The position numbers and the translations under genes are program-made. From assembly GCA_011033025.1 (NCBI GenBank), contig WFMF01000008.1, positions 811,001 through 875,000 of the forward strand: a stretch of DNA of 64,000 bases, read 5' to 3'. The stretch comes from Beroe forskalii (lineage: Eukaryota > Ctenophora > Nuda > Beroida > Beroidae). The notes below the pieces were generated by a model. The model ran no database searches, was not told where the DNA came from, and saw only the letters and a list, made by a program, of their open reading frames with translations. Shown here piece after piece: positions 1 through 10,871 of the stretch; positions within the stretch are counted from its first letter, which is position 1; each line of letters opens with the position of its first letter.

Positions 1-1524
1 ACTGTGGACCCAAAAATCCTGTGCAAACCTGCTTGATACAATTAGGCTTCTGTCTTTTAGTATCTGCTGCTCAGTTGAGTGTCCATCATTACTGACAAAG
101 CTCATTGTGCGTTCCGCACCAATTGACACGGTCACTATATCTGAGTCAGGGTTGATGACAGGTTCGTCATCCCTATGAGGAGGGATACAGTTGGCTCCAG
201 TACTGTATCGGCTTACTAGGCAGGAATTGATGGCGGTTTCTGGATTGGGAAGGGCAGGTTTGATGGACTCTATGAGTTTTTTGACCACTTCAGGGAAAGG
301 CTCTGGTTGGTGCTCCCCTCCACTGTACCTATATCGATATTGGCCATAGTAAATAACGTCTCGGGCACTTTCAGTTCCAACGGTCTTGAACGAGCCTTCA
401 ACACTCTCCAGAAAGTCAACAAGTTCTTGCTTCACTTCTGAGGTGACTGCTTCATCTTTGTACAAGGTGAAAGGCTTGCAGATCTCCCTGTTCCTGTTTC
501 TTAAATGAGGCGAAACAGTGTTTGGCTGCATGGCTACAGGTGGTGGTGTTGCCCTGTCTACACTGTTTGCCGAAGATCTGATAAAAGATTGTTCGATGTT
601 GGAGATTTGGTCAGAGAAAGCAGCAACATTTTCGCCAATCTTGCAGATATCCTCAAATGGAAGATTCGAGATATTGCGTATTGAGTCGCTGAGTTCAGGA
701 GGAATGGTCTTCTCTGGTTTGTTGACCAGTGCATTCATCTGCTCCCTCAGCTGACCAATTTCATCCTTCAGTGAACTAAGTCCCGGTGAACTTTCCTGGG
801 TTAGCTTTGAGTTGATGAAGCTCTTAAGTCCATCGAGTTCAGAAGAATCATCAGCTCTTCCAAGAGACATTTTGCTGACATCATCTTTAATGCTCTTGAT
901 GTCAGATGAGAGTCCAGCGATCCTGTCACTATGCTCTTTGAATTTCTTGTCGTCAAGAATAAGATGTTTCACATGCTGGTTGAAAAATTCAACCGTTGTG
1001 ATGCCCTCATTCAGTTCTTCTGTGCAGCTTTTCACCCGTTCAATACTGGACATGAAGCTCTTTAGGGACACCGAAGTGTCAGTACCAGCTTTTGAGTCTG
1101 GATTTTCAAATTCTGTTTGGAAGCACCATGGGCAGCTCCATCTGTTGGTTTCAAGTTTCCTAGCGACAGTTGGGGTGACACCAGTTAGATTACAGCACTC
1201 AGTGTGCCAGTCCTTGTCACATACTGAGCATTTGATGCCAGTACATTTGCGATCAAACATGCCGCAAGGGCATTGAGTCAGCATTGGTGTAGGCATTGGT
1301 GTAGGCTTTGTGATGAGAGCTGTCGTCTCTAGGTCATCAACCACCACAATTTCATCTGTTTCATTGAGATCCGTCTTTGGATCCTTAGCAGGCACAGAAC
1401 TTCTCCGGCTAGTCTGAGGGGCAGCTGCAGGCGAGTTTCCAGCAGACCTGGATAGTCGTGCAGCTGAGGATACCATGGGGGGTTTGAGGTCCCCCGATTT
1501 TCCACGATGTTTTCCTTTTGTCAT
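1..1524 (-). CDS. PHD finger + AlkB-like dioxygenase ORF, partial (C-terminus outside window)
   Basis: Seen: an open frame of 508 codons from an ATG at 1524 to base 1, with no stop before the window edge; an in-frame TGA at 1611-1609 bounds it upstream. Residues 85-134 form a Cys4-His-Cys3 PHD finger (CPC, KCSVC, WHTECC, CPWC). About 140-330 is a charged, heptad-like linker. About 370-508 carries an AlkB-type double-stranded beta-helix signature: YSTGAN, then HRDDE with the iron ligands H450 and D452, then SIGAERTMSF, and a second histidine H507 in DFWVHS. Family knowledge: AlkB proteins are Fe(II)/2-oxoglutarate oxygenases that remove alkyl groups from nucleic acids; PHD fingers read histone tails and also occur in LINE ORF1 proteins. 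Inference: the ORF is intact and may be the first part of a retroelement protein, because the LINE at 24.6 kb also has a PHD finger plus coiled coil. A host gene is the alternative. No RT is visible inside the window. Confidence 0.75.
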   Translation of the reverse strand, partial: MTKGKHRGKSGDLKPPMVSSAARLSRSAGNSPAAAPQTSRRSSVPAKDPKTDLNETDEIVVVDDLETTALITKPTPMPTPMLTQCPCGMFDRKCTGIKCSVCDKDWHTECCNLTGVTPTVARKLETNRWSCPWCFQTEFENPDSKAGTDTSVSLKSFMSSIERVKSCTEELNEGITTVEFFNQHVKHLILDDKKFKEHSDRIAGLSSDIKSIKDDVSKMSLGRADDSSELDGLKSFINSKLTQESSPGLSSLKDEIGQLREQMNALVNKPEKTIPPELSDSIRNISNLPFEDICKIGENVAAFSDQISNIEQSFIRSSANSVDRATPPPVAMQPNTVSPHLRNRNREICKPFTLYKDEAVTSEVKQELVDFLESVEGSFKTVGTESARDVIYYGQYRYRYSGGEHQPEPFPEVVKKLIESIKPALPNPETAINSCLVSRYSTGANCIPPHRDDEPVINPDSDIVTVSIGAERTMSFVSNDGHSTEQQILKDRSLIVSSRFAQDFWVHS

Positions 1525-2830
1525 GATGAAGAAGGGATGCGCTCCGGGGGACAAGGGAACCAGAGCACCAATCCGTGCACGGGGAGCTAGCTGGGGCGGC
1601 CGCCACTCTCAGCATCTCAAGCAGGGGCGACAGCTAGATGAGACGCAAAGTAACCCAGCAGACACCTGAAATAAACATTCTGGCAGTATACGGTGTTATA
1701 AAGTCATCATTATAAGATTGACAGCTAGGGTAAAAATTAATAAGATCAGCATAAGTACATAGTTTTCACTGTCACTTTCATTCCTTACTAGTTTATCACA
1801 TATTTATTTCAATTATACCGACAACACACACAACTGTAAACATATGGGTGAGTTGGTGATAATCTGGTTGCAAGAGTGTGTTATGCAGGGTTGTGCATTT
1901 CAACCCAGGATATAACGTTTTAAAATTTTTAATGTCTCATAATTTAACGGTTTACAGCTATGGCAGCATGCAGTAAATCTCATATCATATTATCAAATCA
2001 TTACAATATTATCATCTTATAACAATTAAATTGATTAGTATATTAGTATAATTCACAAATTAACATAATTTAAAATTTAAAATTCTACCTCAATAGCAGT
2101 GGATCGGAACTTGGGGAAAATCACACATTTTATTACAATCTAGGTATTTGATCTAACAATTTCATTGAAAGAAGATTCAAATTATATAGTACTGCCACGG
2201 GCACTATAGACCCGTTATTAAACTGATCATCGTCTCATTACGTAGCAGTACCTAGTACATAACACTTTAAAAGTTTTTAGATGTGTGATTTAACCGTACC
2301 CTTTTGGCCACTATCAAACGTCAAAGGAAGTTCGCGAAAAATACTTTCAAATCCAAACCCTGCCCAAAACAAGGCTCAGGTATCAAGTATTTCAGCAAAT
2401 CAGCCCTCAACAGGGAACTGATCATGACAACAAGTCGACTGAGGTGAATTCAGATAAACAATATCCTGCATGCTGCCATAGTACTATAGCATAATCGATC
2501 AATCAATTGATCAGTAGATTAGCTGGTTAACCAACTAATCGATACATCAATTAATCAATTTCAGTCCAACCTCCACAGCACTACATACACAATCAAACTT
2601 TGAGGATGTCGAGCTATGGGGGGTAGTCTGCATTAGGTTAGGTTAGGTATGGTTGAGTGATGTGTGTGGAAACCAGCACACAACAGACATTAAAACTTAT
2701 CTTATTTGTGATGGTGTCTGCCAGTCTTCTTAAAGTGCGTCCCACATAGCCGAAGCCAGATCTGAAGAGAATGGCAACCGCATGCAGACTAGCCCCCGAG
2801 ACTTCTCAGCGCAATGATCCCCCGTCCCCC
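1525..2830. other. Non-coding spacer upstream of the PHD-AlkB ORF
   Basis: About 1.3 kb without a convincing coding frame. The part next to the ORF start (1540-1640) is GC-rich; the rest is AT-rich, with short palindromic AT runs near 2490-2570. Any promoter of the ORF should lie here, but I see no motif I would call. Confidence 0.5.
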
Positions 2831-2831
2831 T

Positions 2832-2916
2832 TCACTATTCCCGTCAGGTCTTTACATATTCATCATTTTATATTCGACATCCTCAAATTTGATTGTATAA
2901 AGTAGTGTTGTAAAGT
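2832..2916 (-). repeat. Dispersed repeat fragment abutting the broken retrotransposon
   Basis: Read on the minus strand, this stretch starts with GTTTTAAACTTTACAACAC and continues with an ATACAATCAAATTTGAG-like stretch. A close relative lies at 6842-6890 (+), inside the hAT element, and the ACAATCAAATTTGAG part recurs in the repeats at 21391-21563 and 24047-24224. It joins the retrotransposon exactly where the RT frame is cut off, so it probably marks the insertion or deletion that truncated it. Confidence 0.5.
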
Positions 2917-5022
2917 TTAAAACGCCGAACGAAGGTGATTGAGTGGTGCAATGACCGTAGCAAGATTGGGCAGATATCTTGCGTAGTATTGTACTGCTCC
3001 GAGAAATGTGATCAGCTTTTCTCGGTTATCTGGATAATCAACTTTGATGAGGGTTTCAACTTTGCTAGACACTGGCTTAATTCCTTGAGCAGAAACCTCG
3101 TGACCCAGGTAAATCACTGACGATGCCATGAACGTAGTCTTGTCCTTCCTGCATCTGAATCCAGCTTTCTCTAACCTGTCCACCACTTCTCTAACGTTAG
3201 CCATGTGCTCTTCCTCACTCCTTCCAGTGATAAGAATGTCATCAACGCGACAACAGGTCTGGTTAACTCCCAGCAACACCTCATCAATCGTACACTGGAA
3301 CTGTGCTCCGGCAGAGTTAATTCCAAATGGTAATCTGGTCCACTTCAGTAAACCCAAGTGTGTGTTTAATGTAGTTAAACACTGATCACTTTGTCTTAGT
3401 CGCAAACTATTGTATGCTGCCTTGATGTCGATCTTTGTGAATAGTTGACCTCCGACCATCTCAGCAAAACACTCCTCAATAGTAGGCAGCGGATAAACTT
3501 TCGTATCAAGAGCAGGATTCAATGTAGCCTTGTAATCCCCACACACTCTGATAGATCCGTCTGGCTTGCTCACTGGAACAATGGGTGAAGCCCACTCGGA
3601 ATCGTCAACTTGGACCAACAATCCTTCATCAATCAGCGACTTAAGAGCATCATCAACTTTGCTCTTGATAGCAAATGCAGTAACACGAGCTTTACAAAAC
3701 TTTGGTCGGGCATCTGGCTTGAGATTCAATCTCGCCTCGTAACCACGAACCTCACCTACTTCAGGGCGGAAAATGGGACTCTGCTTAATCTCCTCAATGA
3801 AAGCCTGCCGACTTTCTGACACACTGTGAAGAGATACATTGCTCACCAATCTAGTCAACCAATCACTGCCAAACAAGATCTTGATCCACTCCCGACCAAG
3901 AAGTGTTGGAAAGCTAGACTCAACAATGTGCAAACCGAGTTCCCCGTAACTTACCCTATTATACCTAACAGATACCATGGCTTTGTACTTAACCTGAACG
4001 ACCTGACCGTTGGCTACAGACAAGGTTTTATTACATTCAACTAGTTTGGAACCAACTAGTAGCAGACGATCAAAACTAAATCTACTTATGCAAGTGATCG
4101 CTGCACCTGTGTCTAATTCAAATTCAACAGATTTGCCATTCAAGGTCAATCGGATCATAGGTTTATTAACTGAATTAACAGATTTACAATTTTGAACAGG
4201 TAGATTAATTGATTTTGAGTTTATTGAATTTAAGAAACTAACATGATTTTGAGATAACCTCGAAACACTCTCCGAGTTGTTCACACTGTTCCCCTTGTGG
4301 GAGATGAGCGAAGTACTCCCCTTGTTGGGAACAGGAACAGAAACTGGACTCCCCTTGTGGGACTCAGGATGGGAAACGGGAACAGGAACAGGAACAGCAT
4401 TCCCCTTGTGGGAATCAGCAACCTTTCTCTCCTCGTGAGAGAAATACCCCCGCCTCTCCTCGTGAGAGACAGCATCAGAGTTCCCCCGCCTCTCCTCATG
4501 AGAGACAGCAACCTCGTTCCCCCGCCTCTCTTGAGAGACGGCACCAGATCTCCCCTTGTGGGAGACCTCACCCAATGTACCCGTAGGTTGTAACGAGACG
4601 GCTGGAGAATGAACGTCCACATAATTAAGAAACAAACAAGGTTCATCCTCCACTGCAGTGTTTTCGTATTCATGTCCATTGTCCTGCTCATTGTCAAAAG
4701 AAGTTTCTGTCAACTGATTAGCACTTTTCCGTTTGAAGCAGTTTGCCTTGATATGGCCAAGTTTGTTGCAATAACGACACCGAATTTTGCACTTATCAGC
4801 TGAATGTCCATTCAAAGTACACTTAGTACATTTGAGGTCACTACGTTTCGAACTGCCTGTCTGTTCGCTGCTTTTCTTCGGTGTAGGTGCTGTGAAGTTT
4901 TTCTTCTTGGAAAAGTTTTTGTTGACATAATGAACCTGAGAGGACATGGACTGATTGGCTGACAATGCATTCTCCTTGGTGATAGCATCTTCCAAAGCCT
5001 TGGCTGCAGTGTCTAAACCCAC
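2917..5022 (-). pseudogene. Ty3/gypsy gag-pol fragment: zinc knuckles, protease, reverse transcriptase
   Basis: A 701-codon frame. Order seen: two CCHC zinc knuckles (C-x2-C-x4-H-x4-C twice, about residues 63-95), a low-complexity stretch of repeated SHEERRG and VPVPV units (about 150-240), an aspartic protease site ELDTGA (about 300), then a Ty3/gypsy reverse transcriptase (about 430-690) with FTKIDIKAAYNSLRL, LPFGINSAGAQFQ and VDDILITG. The family normally continues into RNase H and integrase; here the frame stops just after the RT thumb, at a junction with another repeat. The residue expected to be Tyr in YxDD is Arg (RVDD). Together with the disrupted gag upstream this is a dead copy. The call as Ty3/gypsy pol is firm; the clade is not assigned. 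Confidence 0.88.
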
Positions 5023-5420
5023 CTTACTTTAGCAAATGTGAACGAGTCTTCATTTTTCAATCCGTAGATAAATCTATCTTTGACCATTCTGTCATAAATT
5101 GCCAAAGTCACAGTTGTTGGCTTTGTCCATCAACCGTGCCATGTACATACTCAACGTCTCACCAGCCTCTTGTTTCAAATTGCTGAATGTGTAGCCTTCA
5201 GACAACTTAGATGGTTTAGGAGCAAGATTGGTCTTCAGTAACTCAACAAGTTGATCATAAGTTTTTGCTTCGTTTGGCTTCGTTTGGCTTCGTTTTCCTC
5301 TGTCAAGTTCTGTTGCTGCAATATCGCACATTCTATGGCCTGACCAAGCCTTGCTAGCCAGTCCTTCACTCCTTCACCATTTTCAACCGCTAATGGTTCA
5401 ATTAACCTAATCGTCGCCAT
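5023..5420 (-). pseudogene. Ty3/gypsy gag N-terminal part, frameshifted
   Basis: Begins MATIRLIEPLAVENGEG at 5420 and resembles capsid-type Gag of Ty3/gypsy elements (DWLARLGQAIE, YMARLMDKANN). The reading frame changes twice. At about 5270-5295 the 10-bp word CTTCGTTTGG is present in extra tandem copies, adding about 20 bp and shifting frame. Near 5090 a small indel produces a stop, after which a third frame continues toward the downstream gag-pol ORF at 5022. No LTR or primer-binding site is recognisable between here and the hAT element at 5596. Confidence 0.75.
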
Positions 5421-6029
5421 TCTGCTGTATCGTTGAGTTGTACTTTGGATAGTTTCAAGGAAGAGGGACCAAGTGAAAAGCCAGAATAAAGGATGATCAT
5501 AAAACTAAAGGGAAAGCCATGGTACTACAAATGTAATTGGGTTAACATCGGGATAATATCAATCGTATAAAGATCTAACAGTCTCCCTTATGTTTCAAGG
5601 ATCGACCGAGGCCTCGGCTCGGCCTCGGTTTTCACCGAGGATTGGGGTTTCACCGAGGCCTCGGCCTCGGCCTCGGTCAGAATTGCCAATCCTCGGAATG
5701 CCTCGGCCTCGGTCATTTTAAATCCCGATTTTCCTCGGCCTCGGCCGAGTTTTTATAAATCTGCCGAGGATTTTACCGAGGATTTTAAAGGAAAATATCC
5801 ATATTTGATGATAGGAAAAACCTGGATTTTATTTGAGAAAGATCCAATTAAATAACTAGTATATGATTAATTTGAAAGATTATGAAACATTTGATGAACT
5901 GTGGCCATCATATAGATAGAAGTAAAAAAACTGACGTCCTTTTATTTAACTAGTCTCGTCAAAAATAGGAAAAAAATTTGTAGGAAGAAATTTAGTCAAT
6001 AATCCGGTAATTGAATTTAGTCTTATCCA

Positions 6030-7760
6030 AATGTCTGGCTTATAGGGGCCTGGGGCTGTCTTAATACCCATGCTTAAGCAGTTATTCAGACTTTAAAATC
6101 TGCCTTGATTTTAGTGCGGCCATTGTCATCTGGAAAGTACCTAAATATGCGAAAAATTAATGAAATCCTATTGGGAATTCAATTTCACTTACACCGAACG
6201 TTTGGCTGCCGCCCCAGACCCCTCCCAAGCATTTAACATTATGTATAGTAGTTAGTAAGTTACTGCCGCGATTTAAATTCGGCAGGTATTGTAGAATATT
6301 GATAAAATCCTATTCAAGGAGCTTCAATTTAATTGACTAGCACTGCACGTCTTAAGTGGCTGCCGTTATTTTTTCGGCCAGTCTCTTCGATAATAGGCAA
6401 GAATTGAAGTGAAATCCTATTAAGGCACCAATCTTATCTAATCTATAATCTTAACGTCTGGTTCTGGGGGCTTCCGCCTCCAGATCCCCGCCTAGCACTG
6501 TACTTGAATTGCTGCTGTGAATTTTCCTGGACCAGTCTCGTCGAAAATAGGCAAGAATTTGAGTGAAATCCTATTGAGGCACCAATTTGATCTGATCTAA
6601 ACGTCTGGCTTCTGGGGGCTGTCGCCCCCAAATCCCTGCATAGCACCGTACTTTAGTTGCGCCGTGATTTTTCTTCGACCAGTCTCGTCGAAAATCAGCA
6701 AGAATTGAAGTGAAATCCTATTGAGGAACCAATTTGATCTGATCTAAAAGTCTAAACAGCTGGCCTTTGGGGACTGCCGCCCACAGACCCCTGCCTAGCA
6801 CTGTACTTAAGTTACTGCCGTGGATTTTTTCTCCACCAGTCTGTTTTAAACTTTACAAAATACTTTATACAATCAAAATTGAGACTTGAAGATGTGGTAG
6901 AACGACGAAATTTATTGTCATCAAAGAACCACTTCGTTTCCGTTTGTACGTGTACCACTGAGTCAAAGAAGAATAAATAAAGTACGCATTAATTACAATT
7001 ATGGGACTCTTATTCAACGTCCCGATCCGTGAAATTGTCGAAAATAGGCAAGATTCGAAGTGAGATCCTATTGAAGCACCAATTTTTAATCTCATCCGAA
7101 CGTCTGGCTTCTGGGGGCTGCCGCCCCCAGACCCCCCAGGCACCTGCACCGTACTTAAGTCGCTGCGGTGATTTTTTCTCCAAAATCTCCGACCAGTCTC
7201 GTCGAAAATAGGCAAGAATTGAAGTTAAATCCTATTGAGGCACAAATTTAATCAAATCTAAACGTCTGGCATCTGGGGGCTGCCGCCCCCGACCTCTCCC
7301 TAGTCGCTAGCACCGTACTTAAGTTGCTGCCGTGAATTTTCCTCGACCAGTCTCGTCGAGAATTGAAATTCTATTGAGGAACCAATTTAATCTAATCTAA
7401 ACACCTGGCTTCTTGGGACTGCTGCTCCCAGACCCCTCCCTAGCACTGTAGGGCCTGTGGTACTCACGTTGCTGCCATGATTTTCTCTTTGAAGAGTCTT
7501 GTAGAAAGTAGGCAAGAATTGATGTGAAATCATACTGAGGCACCAATTTAATCTAATCTAAACGTCTGGCTTCTGGGGGCTGCCGCCCCCAGACCCCTGC
7601 CCAGCATTGTACTTACGTTGCTGCCATGATTTTGAAGAGTCTTGTACAAAATATGCAAGAATTGAAGTGAAATCCTTTTGAGGCACTAATTTTCAATCTT
7701 ATCTGAACGTCTGGCTTGTGGGGGCTACCGCCCCCAGAACCTTGCTTAACATTGTCAAAT
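6030..7760 (+). repeat. Internal satellite of the hAT-like element, left arm (~145-160 bp units)
   Basis: About ten degenerate tandem units. Each unit runs through ACCAGTCTCGTCGAAAATAG, a gcAAGAATTGAAGTGAAATCC block, an AATCTAATCTAAACGTCTGG block, a GC hairpin (CTGGGGGCTGCCGCCCCCAG) and CTAGCACTGTACTTAAGTTG. Successive ACCAGTCT starts lie about 147-156 bp apart (6531, 6678, 6834). A piece of the dispersed repeat of 2832-2916 interrupts the array at 6842-7020. Confidence 0.75.
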
Positions 7761-7916
7761 AGGAAGCAACGTCAAACCTAAAGCACTGTTAGGCTACAGA
7801 AGTGAAAGAAGTCGAAATTGACAAATGCCTGCAAGACCAAATTTTAAAAGCCTTTTTCTTGTATTATAGGTATTCTATCTTTCTTTGCAAAACAATACCT
7901 ATTACCTACTATAAAG

Positions 7917-7992
7917 GGTCAATGGTGTAGTGGTATCGATTTGAGCACAGGATCCAAAAATCCTGAGTTCGAATCCCGGTAAGCACGACTGA
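7917..7992 (+). repeat. tRNA-like sequence (Pol III A and B boxes) inside the hAT-like element
   Basis: GGGTCAA is followed by TGGTGTAGTGGTA, which fits the tRNA A box, an arm AGGATCCAAAAATCCT that can fold as an anticodon hairpin, and GAGTTCGAATCCCGG, which fits the B box/T arm. The 3' end does not pair with GGGTCAA as an acceptor stem, so it is a tRNA-derived, SINE-head-like sequence rather than a working tRNA gene. Its mirror copy is at 8643-8729 (-). Confidence 0.6.
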
Positions 7993-8028
7993 GCTAAGGG
8001 TGAGAGATTTATCTCTAGCCTATGCAGC

Positions 8029-8036
8029 CCGACAGT
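8029..8036. other. Target-site duplication, left (CCGACAGT)
   Basis: Exact octamer directly before the inner element; repeated at 10864-10871. It also restores the uninterrupted sequence of the outer element (compare ACTGTCGG at 8616-8625 in the inner copy). Confidence 0.8.
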
Positions 8037-8642
8037 CAAGGATCGACCGAGGGGAAGATTTCTGACCGAGGCCGAGGCCGAGGAAAACGAAAATCTGAAA
8101 TTCCAACCGAGGCCGAGGCCGAGGAAAACGACGATCTAAAATTTTGACCGAGGCCGAGGCCGAGTCCTCGGTGCCCTAATTTGCACCGAGGCCGAGGCCG
8201 AGGCCGAGGATTCAGTGGATATTTTCAACAATTTAACGGATCACCACAACTGCACCGATTTGTTGGAAAAATTAAAAACTTATTGATATTGTTCAGTGGA
8301 TCGTAATACTAGATCTTAACTGCATTATTTGCATTTATTATTCATCTTATCTGGAAAAATGAAAGCAAATTTCCCTGCAAGGGACCTGTATGAGACCTCA
8401 ACGAGCATGATATAGCATAGTATAATATTTTTTGATTTTGAAGGTTTTACTTTTATTCCAATAGCCGTACGGCCAATGACAGAAATGAAAGCCAGTGCAG
8501 TTAAGGAAGTGTAATCCATACTTTATTCGCCCGAGACTTTGCTGCAATGGGCATCTCCTCATTTAACCCTCCCGCACAGTTTCCTATACACTCGGCTGAG
8601 TAAACTGTCGGGCTGCATAGGCTCGAGATAAATCTCTCACCC

Positions 8643-8729
8643 TTAGCTCAGTCGTGCTTACCGGGATTCGAACTCATGATTTTTTGATCCTGTGCTCAAA
8701 TCGATACCACTACACCATTGACCCTTTAT
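8643..8729 (-). repeat. tRNA-like sequence, inverted copy
   Basis: Reverse-complement copy of the 7917-7992 tRNA-like sequence in the inner element. B box (CGGGATTCGAACTC on the plus strand) and A box (TACCACTACACCA) are both kept, with small changes in the anticodon region. Confidence 0.6.
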
Positions 8730-8884
8730 AGTAGGTAATAGGTATTGTTTTGCAAAGAAAGATAGAATACCTATAATACAAGAAAAAGGCTTTTAAAATT
8801 TGGTCTTGCAGGCATTTGTCAATTTCGACTTCTTTCACTTCTGTAGCCTAACAGTGCTTTAGGTTTGACGTTGCTTCCTATTTG

Positions 8885-10440
8885 ACAGACAATGTTAAGC
8901 AAGGTTCTGGGGGCGGTAGCCCCCACAAGCCAGACGTTCAGATAAGATTGAAAATTAGTGCCTCAAAAGGATTTCACTTCAATTCTTGCATATTTTGTAC
9001 AAGACTCTTCAAAATCATGGCAGCAAATGTAATTGATAATGCTGGGCAGGGGCCCGTGGTGACGACCCCAGCCAGACGTTTAGATTAGATTAAATTGGTG
9101 CCTCAGTATGATTTCACATCAATTCTGCCTACTTTCTACAAGACTCTTCAAAGAGAAAATCATGGCAGCAACGTGAGTGCCACAGGCCCTACAGTGCTAG
9201 GGAGGGGTCTGGGAGCAGCAGTCCCAAGGAGCCAGGCGTTTAGATTAGATTAAATTGGTTCCTCAATAGAATTTCAATTCTCGACGAAAAAACGGTGCTG
9301 CACTAGAGATAAAGTGGACCCGAACCCCTTTAATTTGATTAAAGGCTCAATAAGGAACTTCGGTACTTTTTCGAGAGACTGGGGTTTGGAGAAAAAAACA
9401 CCGCGGCCCCAAAACTGCCGAAATTGAGGGGCGGCAGCCCCTTTTTAAAACGGATAAAACCTCAAAATCTTTTCTTTTTTTCGACCCTTTTTCCGGGGTA
9501 GGCCCTTTGGAAAAGTCCCATGGGCGGTTTAAAGTGCTTTTATTCTTTTTTACTCAGTTTTACCCCAAACCGGGAAAGGTGTGTTTAGCAATAAATTTTG
9601 TTCCCCCTCTTCAATCCCCAGTGACGTATAAAGCCTTTTTTTAAAGTTTAAAACAGACTGGTGGGGAAAAATCCGGGAAAACCCGGGGCTGGCGAAAAGG
9701 TTGGGGGACAAGGGCCGCTGTTTGGGGACCCGATCCGAAACGGGTTTTTTCTCAACGGGGAAATCCCAGTGCTTTCTGATTTTCAACAGACTGGTCGAAG
9801 AAAATCACGGCGCAACTAAAGTACGGTGCTATGTAGGATTTTAAAGACAGCCCCAGAAGCCAGACGTTTAGATCAGATCAAACGAAACTTCAATAGGATT
9901 TCACTCAAATTCTTGCCTATTTTCGACGAGACTGGTCCAGGAAAATTCACAGCAGCAATTCAAGCAATAGTGTTAGTGGGGATCTGGAGGCGGAAGCCCC
10001 CAGAACCAGACGTTAAGATTATAGATTAGATAAGATTGGTGCCTTAATAGGATTTCACTTCAATTCTGCTCTATTATCGAAGAGAGACTGGCCGAAAAAA
10101 TAACGGCAGCCACTTAAGACGTGCAGTGCTAGTGAATTAAATTGAAGCTCCTTGAATAGGATTTTATCAATATTTTACAATACCTGCCGAATTTAAATCG
10201 CGGCAGTAACTTACTAACTACTATACATAATGTTAAATGCTTGGGAGGGGTCTGGGGCGGCAGCCAAACGTTCGGTGTAAGTGAAATTGAATTCCCAATA
10301 GGATTTCATTAATTTTTTTGCATATTTAGGTACTTTCCAGATGACAATGGCCGCAGTAAAATCAAGGCAGATTTTTAAAAGTCTGAATAACTGCTTAAGC
10401 ATGGGTATTGGGCGGCAGCCCCAGGCCCCTATAAGCCAGA
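8885..10440 (-). repeat. Internal satellite of the hAT-like element, right arm
   Basis: Inverted counterpart of 6030-7760 inside the inner copy, with the same unit and order reversed. The part 9290-9780 aligns only roughly, with many homopolymer runs. Confidence 0.7.
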
Positions 10441-10863
10441 CATTTGGATAAGACTAAATTCAATTACCGGATTATAGACTAAATTTCTTCCTACCCATTT
10501 TTTCCTATTTTGACAAATAAAAGGACGTCAGTTTTTTTTACTTCTATCTATATGATGGCCACAGTTCATCAAATGTTTCAAGATCTTTCAAATTAATCAT
10601 ACTAGCTATTTTTGGACCTTTTTCAAATAAAATCCAGGTTTTTCCTATTATCAAATATGGATATTTTCCTTTAAAATCCTCGGTAAAATCCTCGGCAAAT
10701 TTATAAAAACCCGGCCGAGGCCGAGGAAAATCGGGATTTAAAATGACCGAGGCCGAGGCATTCCGAGGATTGGCAATTCTGACCGAGGCCGAGGCCGAGG
10801 CCTCGGTGAAACCCCAATCCTCGGTGAAAACCGAGGCCGAGCCGAGGCCTCGGTCGATCCTTG

Positions 10864-10871
10864 CCGACAGT
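10864..10871. other. Target-site duplication, right (CCGACAGT)
   Basis: Exact partner of 8029-8036, directly after the right end of the inner element. Confidence 0.8.

Larger units (their letters stand above)
8037..10863. mobile_element. Inner, inverted copy of the same hAT-like element
   Basis: A 2.83-kb copy of the 5596-11441 family, inserted into the outer copy in opposite orientation. Ends are CAAGGATCGACCGAGG (8037) and CCTCGGTCGATCCTTG (ending 10863). It is flanked by the perfect 8-bp duplication CCGACAGT at 8029-8036 and 10864-10871. Reading inward, 8037-8620 is the reverse complement of 10872-11441, and 8620-10863 is the reverse complement of 5596-8030, so the locus forms a very large palindrome. 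The part at 9290-9780 is much poorer than the rest (see findings). Confidence 0.7.

Noticed and set aside
4281-4697. Frames over the gypsy low-complexity region (RGGG/TRGV peptides)
   Set aside because: Shadows of the 701-codon gag-pol frame.
6865-7215. Repeated small frames in the hAT satellite
   Set aside because: Frames differ from unit to unit and carry stops; non-coding satellite.
7917-7992. Functional tRNA gene
   Set aside because: A and B boxes are present but the acceptor stem does not pair and it lies inside transposon copies.
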